From UBA1431 sp002329665 (lineage in GTDB: Bacteria; Bacillota; Clostridia; Christensenellales; UBA1431), in the NCBI GenBank assembly GCA_040772545.1, contig JAXGXY010000001.1:1116001-1180000 (forward strand): 64,000 bases of DNA, given 5' to 3'. Under the pieces are notes generated by a model that saw nothing but the letters and a program-made list of their open reading frames with translations, was not told the DNA's origin and ran no database searches. Position 1 is the first letter of the stretch, and the number at the start of each line of letters is the position of its first letter. This document shows, one piece after another, positions 58,833 through 64,000 of the stretch. Made by a program: the position numbers and the translations under genes.

Positions 58833-58861
58833 TTGCATCCGCCTGCCCTACCTGTTATAAT
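58833..58861 (+). promoter_or_regulatory. Promoter of the peptidoglycan-binding-domain gene
   Basis: TTGCAT (58833-58838), 17 nt, TATAAT (58856-58861), 38 nt before the TTG start. Confidence 0.8.
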
Positions 58862-58899
58862 ATAAACGCTTATCTGCAGATACCGGGGAGGTGGCCTTA

Positions 58900-59682
58900 T
58901 TGCGCAGGTTGAAAAGGGCGGCGTTTCTGCTTTGCTTCGCGGCGGCGCTTTTATGCCCGGCGCTTTTGCCCGCCACCGCGACCACGGCCGCGGCCGATTC
59001 GTTCGAGCTCTTGGTCGTAGGCTCGGAGGGGCCGCGGGTGTTCCTGCTGCAAAAGCGCCTCGAGGACCTCGGTTTCTATACGTTCCGCGCGACCGGCGTC
59101 TACGGCGCCATCACCCGGAACGCGGTGGTCGCCTTCCAGAAAGCCAACGACATCATCGTGGACGGGACCGTCGGCGAAGAGACCTATAACCTGATATTCG
59201 GCAACGGCGCGAGGCGCCCGTCCGCTTCTTCGAAGCTCGCACAGGCGCAGGGCCCGAAGGAACAGCTCACGGACGGCGAGAGGGTCACCGGCCATCCCCT
59301 CGCCTGGGAACAAGCCGAAGATGCGATGCGGATCGGCCAGACCTATACCGTCACCGACTATTACACGCAGATCTCCTTTTCCGTCAAGCGCACCGGCGGA
59401 AACGGCCACGCCGACGTGGAATGCGCGTCAGCAGCGGACTTTGCCAGGTTCAGGACCGTGTTCGGCGGGGCGGTGAGCTGGGAAAAACGGCCGGTCGTGG
59501 TCACGCTGGGCGGCGCCCGCGTGGCGGCCTCGCTCTTCGGGATGCCGCACGGCTACCGGACCATATCCACCAGCGGCATGTCGGGGCACGCCTGCATCTA
59601 CTTCACGGACAGCGCGCTGGGCGAATACAGCCTCACCGACGTGGAGCACGTGGAGATGATCCGCATCGCGTCGGGATCATGA
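58900..59682 (+). CDS. Exported protein with peptidoglycan-binding domain
   Basis: A 260-residue protein with a signal peptide (AAFLLCFAAALLCPALLP) and one PG_binding_1 domain at ~45-105 (GPRVFLLQKRLEDLGFYTF ... GVYGAITRNAVVAFQKANDI). A ~125-residue C-terminal part (DYYTQISFSVKRTGG ... YRTISTSGMSGHACIYF) follows; 'SGHACIYF' recalls YkuD-independent spore-wall proteins, but I do not assign it. TTG at 58900 follows GGGGAGG at 8 nt. It ends inside the convergent ABC gene (6-nt overlap). Confidence 0.75.
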   Translation: MRRLKRAAFLLCFAAALLCPALLPATATTAAADSFELLVVGSEGPRVFLLQKRLEDLGFYTFRATGVYGAITRNAVVAFQKANDIIVDGTVGEETYNLIFGNGARRPSASSKLAQAQGPKEQLTDGERVTGHPLAWEQAEDAMRIGQTYTVTDYYTQISFSVKRTGGNGHADVECASAADFARFRTVFGGAVSWEKRPVVVTLGGARVAASLFGMPHGYRTISTSGMSGHACIYFTDSALGEYSLTDVEHVEMIRIASGS

Positions 59683-60960
59683 ACCCTCCCGCCCGTCCTT
59701 CCTGCACACGCCGATCTCGGACATCGGATGCACCACGCCGACCCCCTGTTTCGGGTTGACGACCTGAAGCGGCAGGCAGTCGTAGAGCCTGTGGTACGCC
59801 TTGAAAGCGTCGCCTTCAAACCCGACGCAGCCCAGAGAGATCACGTAGCCGCCTCCCGTGAGGTTGAGCCGCTGCGTGAAGGCGACCTCCGCCACGTCTC
59901 CCTTCCTGTACGCGCCCGTGCTCAGGCCTTCGAACATCGTGTTCGTGCCCGTTATCTCGTAGCCTTTCACGTCCTTAACAGTAAAAGCGAACACCGGCTC
60001 CGCGATGTCCTCGCAGAACCGCACCCGCATGCGCACCGTGAACGCCTCGCCGGCCGTCACAGTGTCGGTCCTGGTCCCGTCTCCGGCATAGACGCCAGCG
60101 GATTCGATCGTCGCCTGTTTCGTGCCGTAGTCGAGCGCCTCTTTCGGCGCGTCCTCCCGGCGCACGGTGGCGGCCGCGTCATGCGCGCGCTGCTGCTCGG
60201 ACCGGTCGGGCAGGGCGTCGTCGTCCGGGGCTAGCCCCACGAGGACCTGCTTATACAGGTCCACCATCTCGGCCGGCGTCCCTTCCCCGACGATCTTCCC
60301 TCCGTCCATCACGACGGCGCGGTCGCAGTACTTGAGAATCGTGTCCAGCGCGTGGGTGACGAAGAGGATGGTCTTTCCCTTTTCGCGCAGTTCCCGAAAC
60401 TTCCTGTAGCACTTCACCTGGAACATGATGTCCCCCACCGCCAGCGCCTCGTCCACGATCAGGATGTCGGGCTCAACGCTGATGGCCACCGCGAAGGCCA
60501 GGCGCACGAACATGCCGCTCGAGTACATGCGCACGGGCTGGTAGGCGTAATCGCCTATGTCGGCAAAGGCGAGGATATCCTCCACGCGCGCGTCCATCTC
60601 CTCGCGCGAAAAGCCCATGATCGTGCCGTTGAGGTAGATATTCTCGATCCCCGTATAGTCCTCGTTGAAGCCCGCCCCGAGTTCGAGCAGCGCGGATATG
60701 CGGCCTTTCACCGATATCTCGCCGCCCGTGGGCGAGAGCACGCCGGTGACGAGTTTCAACAGCGTCGACTTCCCGGCCCCGTTCCTGCCCATGATCCCCA
60801 GGCACTCGCCTTTTTTGACCGTCAGGTTCAGTCCGCAGAGCGCGAAATGCTCTCGGTGGTATCTGCGTTTCCTGAGGCTGAGCGACTCTTTCAGCCGGTG
60901 GACGGGCTTTTCGTAGAGCTTGTACACTTTTGTGAGATTTTTTACCTCGATCGCGTTCAT
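59677..60960 (-). CDS. Polysaccharide exporter ATPase (Wzt/TagH-like) with C-terminal glycan-recognition domain
   Basis: A 427-residue ATPase. Walker A GRNGAGKSTLL, signature region MYSSGMFVRLAFAVA (typical of this family), Walker B ILIVDEALAVGD. Residues ~285-420 are a Wzt_C-like beta-sandwich (RVRFCEDIAEPVFAFTVKDVKGYEITGTNT) that reads the terminal cap of O-polysaccharides before export. Start 60960 follows GAGAGGGAA; the permease ends 16 nt upstream. Confidence 0.93.
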   Translation of the reverse strand: MNAIEVKNLTKVYKLYEKPVHRLKESLSLRKRRYHREHFALCGLNLTVKKGECLGIMGRNGAGKSTLLKLVTGVLSPTGGEISVKGRISALLELGAGFNEDYTGIENIYLNGTIMGFSREEMDARVEDILAFADIGDYAYQPVRMYSSGMFVRLAFAVAISVEPDILIVDEALAVGDIMFQVKCYRKFRELREKGKTILFVTHALDTILKYCDRAVVMDGGKIVGEGTPAEMVDLYKQVLVGLAPDDDALPDRSEQQRAHDAAATVRREDAPKEALDYGTKQATIESAGVYAGDGTRTDTVTAGEAFTVRMRVRFCEDIAEPVFAFTVKDVKGYEITGTNTMFEGLSTGAYRKGDVAEVAFTQRLNLTGGGYVISLGCVGFEGDAFKAYHRLYDCLPLQVVNPKQGVGVVHPMSEIGVCRKDGREGS

Positions 60961-60976
60961 TTCCCTCTCCCGCCGT

Positions 60977-61780
60977 TCAGAGCACATCGGAAAAATGCGG
61001 TTTGAGCCGCCCGAACAGGCGGATGCCCGTCCAGAGCAGCAGCAGCGTCACGCCCCAGAAATACAGCGTGTAAAGCGGCTGTTCGAAAAACCAGGCGTGG
61101 TTTACGAACACGTTCCTGAACCCTTGCACGACATAGAAGACGGGGTTGAGCCTGAGGATGGTCGAAACGGCCGGTATGTCGATAATGGAGATGTCCCACA
61201 CGATGGGCGTCGCCCAGAACCCAAGCTGCAGGGCGATGGCGACGATCTGTTTCGTGTCCTTGAAAAAGACGTTGACGGTCGACGTGATAACCGACACGGC
61301 CAGGGAGAGCACGCAGGCGCAGAGCACGTAATACGGGATCTGGACGAAGTACACCGTCGGATAATACCCGTACAGGGCGAACAGGACCGTGAGCAGCAGG
61401 ATGAAGAAGGCGTGCACGATCAGCGCCGATATGACTTTCACCGTCGGCAGAACGGAGTAGCGGAAGACGACTTTTTTCACGAGATAGCCGTATTCCTGCA
61501 TGCAGTTGGTGGCGGCGGATACCGCCTCGGAAAAGAAGAACCAGGGCACGATCCCCGCCGTCATCCAGAGTATGAACGGCGCTTCGCCCGCGGGACGCGA
61601 CGCCTTGAGGCCGACGGAAAACACGAACCAGTAGACGAGGATGGTCACGATCGGCTGTACGAAGCCCCAGGCAACGCCGAAATACGAGCCCGAATACCGC
61701 GCCCTGAAATCGTTCAGGGCCAGCGACCGTACGATCCCGCCGGACGCAAACAGGTCCTTAAAATATGCGATTGTTTTCAT
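60977..61780 (-). CDS. Polysaccharide ABC exporter permease (Wzm/TagG-like)
   Basis: A 267-residue membrane protein with six hydrophobic segments and the family pattern (LNDFRARYSGSYFGVAWGFVQPIVTILVYWFVF; LNPVFYVVQGFRNVF). Partner of the following Wzt-like ATPase. The start is uncertain: MKTIAYF at 61780 or the GTG at 61792. Confidence 0.92.
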   Translation of the reverse strand: MKTIAYFKDLFASGGIVRSLALNDFRARYSGSYFGVAWGFVQPIVTILVYWFVFSVGLKASRPAGEAPFILWMTAGIVPWFFFSEAVSAATNCMQEYGYLVKKVVFRYSVLPTVKVISALIVHAFFILLLTVLFALYGYYPTVYFVQIPYYVLCACVLSLAVSVITSTVNVFFKDTKQIVAIALQLGFWATPIVWDISIIDIPAVSTILRLNPVFYVVQGFRNVFVNHAWFFEQPLYTLYFWGVTLLLLWTGIRLFGRLKPHFSDVL

Positions 61781-61823
61781 ATCGCCCAACACGTCACCGT
61801 CTCTTCCGGATTTCGCTGCCGCT

Positions 61824-62663
61824 TCAGGCTTCGAAGAAAACCGCGCTGCAGCCTGGCCCGGTATGCGCCCCGATGGCGCTCCCTGCTTTGTAGAAGATGA
61901 TGTTCCCCATTTTGTACAGCGCGCACAGCCGTCTTGCGATCTCTTCCGCGATTTCTTTTTTCACGGTATACCCGATCGCCACCGTGGTCTGCGTAAAATC
62001 CGTGCGAATCCGGCCGACCGCCTCGGTCAGCCAGCGGATGGCCTTCCTCACCCCCAGGGCGCGGCCCGCCATCACCAGCTTCCCCTTGGGATCGATCCTC
62101 AAAACCGGGCGTATCCTCAGTTTTTCCACGATCAGGGCCTTCGAGGTGCTTAGGCGGCCGCCCTTGTGCAGGTACTCCACCGTATCCAGGAAAACCAGCC
62201 CCTCGCCGTTTTCGGCGTGCAGGAGAGCGCGCTTAACGATCTCATCGTGCCCGCACCCTTTTTTTGCCATTTCGCACGCCGTCAGCACGATAAGGCCCTC
62301 CCCCATCGAAAGCGAGCAGCTGTCTATGATGTCTATTTTGCCGTACCCCAGCATGTCCCTCGCGGTGCGCGCCGCGTCGATCGTGCCGCTGATATACGGG
62401 CTCGCGCAGATACATATGACGGAATCTCCCGCGTCGACCGCGCTTTTGAACACACTCAGGAAAGCCTCCGCGGACGGGTGCGACGTTTTGGGAAAGCTCT
62501 TTGCCTGTTTGAGCATCTCGAAGAATTCCTCGTGCGTAAAATCCACCCCGTCCAAATACGAAACGTCCTCGATAGTCACGGTCAACGGGATAACGCAGAT
62601 GTGTCCGTCCGCGTTCATCTCCTTCGGTATGTCGCTCAGGCTGTCGGTCACTATTCGTACCAT
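61824..62663 (-). CDS. DegV-family fatty-acid-binding protein
   Basis: A 279-residue DegV (FakB-like). Opening MVRIVTDSLSDIP, DGVDFTHEEFFEML, KTSHPSAEAF and IDSCSLSMGEG are typical; the C-terminal domain ends HTGPGCSAVFF. Family proteins hold a fatty acid for phosphorylation by FakA. AGGAGG 8 nt before the ATG. Confidence 0.95.
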   Translation of the reverse strand: MVRIVTDSLSDIPKEMNADGHICVIPLTVTIEDVSYLDGVDFTHEEFFEMLKQAKSFPKTSHPSAEAFLSVFKSAVDAGDSVICICASPYISGTIDAARTARDMLGYGKIDIIDSCSLSMGEGLIVLTACEMAKKGCGHDEIVKRALLHAENGEGLVFLDTVEYLHKGGRLSTSKALIVEKLRIRPVLRIDPKGKLVMAGRALGVRKAIRWLTEAVGRIRTDFTQTTVAIGYTVKKEIAEEIARRLCALYKMGNIIFYKAGSAIGAHTGPGCSAVFFEA

Positions 62664-62813
62664 GAATGCAGCCTCCTTGTATATAAATACTGCCACAAGC
62701 ACCCGAAACGATTCGGGCGGTCTCCCCTTGCCCAAAGGAAACCCGAGAGCCCCGGCTGTCCCTAAGTATACAGCAACAGGGCATAACGGGCAACATCTTC
62801 GGGTTGCCCGTCC

Positions 62814-64000
62814 TCAGGCGGCGATCACAAGGAAAGTCTGGTGCAGGCTCAGGGCGGCCAGCACGGCGACCGCCGCCAGAAGGAGCCTTCGCGGCACGGG
62901 CGCCAGGCCGGACAGGAAATCTTCCACAAGGCTGCACCCGAGGAAAAGGAAGACCATGTCCGTGATGAAATACGTCCGAAGGCCGGAGGCGTAGGCCGTG
63001 GGCAAAAAACCCGTCATCGCCCCGGCGGCGAGGCCGATGAGCAGCAAAAACACGAACAGCGCGCCCTTTTTCGTCTTCCCGTACACGTTTATTAAGGAGA
63101 TCCCCGCAAAGCAAAGGCTGAGCATCGCGATAAACATCACGGCGTACCGGGTCGCGGAAAGGGCCTCGCCCCCCGACGGAAGGCCGAACGTGGTCAGTCT
63201 TTGAAGCTCCGGCAGGACGCCGCGGTAAAGGTTGGCCGGGACATTGGCAAAAACGGAATACACAAACGGCAACGCCGCTACGCAGCGTACGGTCACACTT
63301 TCATGCTTCCTCCACGCCGAAACAAACAGGGCCCCGCAAAACAGCAAAAAAAGGCGGTTGGGCGTTGCGAATATATACGCAACCGTCTGCGCCGCTCCCA
63401 GATACGCCCTGTCTAAGAACCCGAGCATCCCGAATCCCGGGAACCAGCGCGCCGTCTCCTCTGCGATCCTGTTCGCGTTCCCCGGGCACGTCAGGGCGAA
63501 CACGGCCATGGCCGCGGCGGCAAAAAACTGGAGGAGCAGGACCGGCTGCGTTTTCCCCCGACTGATGAGGCAGGCGGTCAGGGCCGCCATAAGGCACACG
63601 AGGAAGAACGCGAACTGCTCCGCGTTGGCCGCGAACAGCGTCGCCGCCATGGCTGCGGCGCCCAGCTTAGCGCCGACCCTTTCGCCCTCAACGGCCTTTT
63701 TATAGGGAATAAGCGCGAAGGCACAGGCCGCGCCCGGCCAGAGGTAGTTGACCGTCGTAGCTCCCCATCCCGCCGAGCTCAGATGGGCGAAGGGATACAT
63801 CATGAATCCCAGGCAGACCAGGTAGTTCATCGTCCGGCTCCTTCGCGCGCCTATCAGCCTGGACAGGGACAGGGCGAGGGTAAGGAGCGCGGCGACATCC
63901 AGCACGCGCCAGAGCAGGGCGCTTCGCAGCACCGTCACCATGACAGCTTCGATGAGGATGCGCGACGTCCACCGAGAGTACCTCAGTTGCAGATAGTCCG
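62814..64000 (-). CDS. Polytopic membrane protein (DUF6056-like), 5' end beyond the window
   Basis: The frame stays open from 62814 to the right edge: before the ATG at 63941 it still reads DYLQLRYSRWTSRILIEAV, which is the first-loop motif of DUF6056/glucosyltransferase-like proteins. So the gene extends off the window and this is its 3' portion (~395 residues). About nine hydrophobic helices are visible. Possibly a GT-C-type transferase of cell-surface glycans, consistent with the neighbouring exporter. Inference only. Confidence 0.7.
   Translation of the reverse strand, partial: DYLQLRYSRWTSRILIEAVMVTVLRSALLWRVLDVAALLTLALSLSRLIGARRSRTMNYLVCLGFMMYPFAHLSSAGWGATTVNYLWPGAACAFALIPYKKAVEGERVGAKLGAAAMAATLFAANAEQFAFFLVCLMAALTACLISRGKTQPVLLLQFFAAAAMAVFALTCPGNANRIAEETARWFPGFGMLGFLDRAYLGAAQTVAYIFATPNRLFLLFCGALFVSAWRKHESVTVRCVAALPFVYSVFANVPANLYRGVLPELQRLTTFGLPSGGEALSATRYAVMFIAMLSLCFAGISLINVYGKTKKGALFVFLLLIGLAAGAMTGFLPTAYASGLRTYFITDMVFLFLGCSLVEDFLSGLAPVPRRLLLAAVAVLAALSLHQTFLVIAA

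Overview
The window is GC-rich chromosomal DNA from a low-GC-phylum relative with unusually high GC: a spore-forming, probably anaerobic Clostridia-type Firmicute. The evidence is both subunits of dipicolinate synthase, a divergent alpha/beta-type small acid-soluble spore protein, CotF-like coat proteins, desulfoferrodoxin, a SigB-type sigma operon, strong AGGAGG ribosome sites and several TTG/GTG starts. Some features recall Christensenellales-like lineages, but I cannot place it further from sequence alone.

Layout. 1-1961: minus-strand STAS / anti-sigma ATPase / SigB-like sigma operon plus a second, truncated ATPase-like gene at the edge. 2283-4415: macro-domain protein, small membrane protein and a GT2-GtrA fusion whose transferase motifs look eroded. 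4496-11745: stable-RNA block, with tRNA-Leu followed by three ~183-bp tandem repeats that each carry the tRNA 3' end, then a minus-strand 16S-(tRNA-Ala remnant)-tRNA-Ala-tRNA-Ile-23S-5S-tRNA-Asn operon whose spacers hold a dispersed hairpin repeat family. 12047-16689: lysS, greA (from a consensus promoter), dusB, a membrane-anchored protein and a hexapeptide acyltransferase. 16909-20556: asnB and spoVFA/spoVFB, both preceded by sporulation-like -10 elements. 20696-29477: ridA, mnmA, an SOS-boxed Y-family polymerase with a small partner, a cell-wall hydrolase, superoxide reductase, a SASP, nitroreductase and hydroxyacyl-CoA dehydrogenase. 29576-36547: a 1014-residue triple-domain glycosyltransferase below five tandem paralogous ferritin-like genes. 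36742-38771: ATP-grasp and epimerase pair. 38880-42845: a complete speD-speA-speE-speB polyamine operon. 43244-46462: surface protein plus a PilZ-bearing cellulose-synthase-like enzyme. 46674-57917: YyaL-like protein, two GNATs, ABC transporter, amidohydrolase, YitT, MazF, Nnr, P1 peptidase and RecX. 58069-64000: CotF pair, peptidoglycan-binding protein, a Wzm/Wzt-type exporter, DegV and a truncated polytopic membrane protein.

The most interesting part is the ferritin-like array. Four of its five genes carry the same upstream signature, GGCAAC then exactly 13 nt then GCATAA(R)ATG, about 30 nt before the start codon. All five share a short N-terminal motif, a YCxGL motif and a C-terminal Cys. 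Going along the array the di-iron ExxH motifs are progressively lost. One member carries fifteen Met-Pro-Gly octapeptide repeats and one is frameshifted. A related element precedes asnB and a sigma-K-like one precedes spoVFA, so I infer that the array is a late-sporulation (coat or spore-surface) system derived from a ferritin-like enzyme. This is inference from sequence patterns only.
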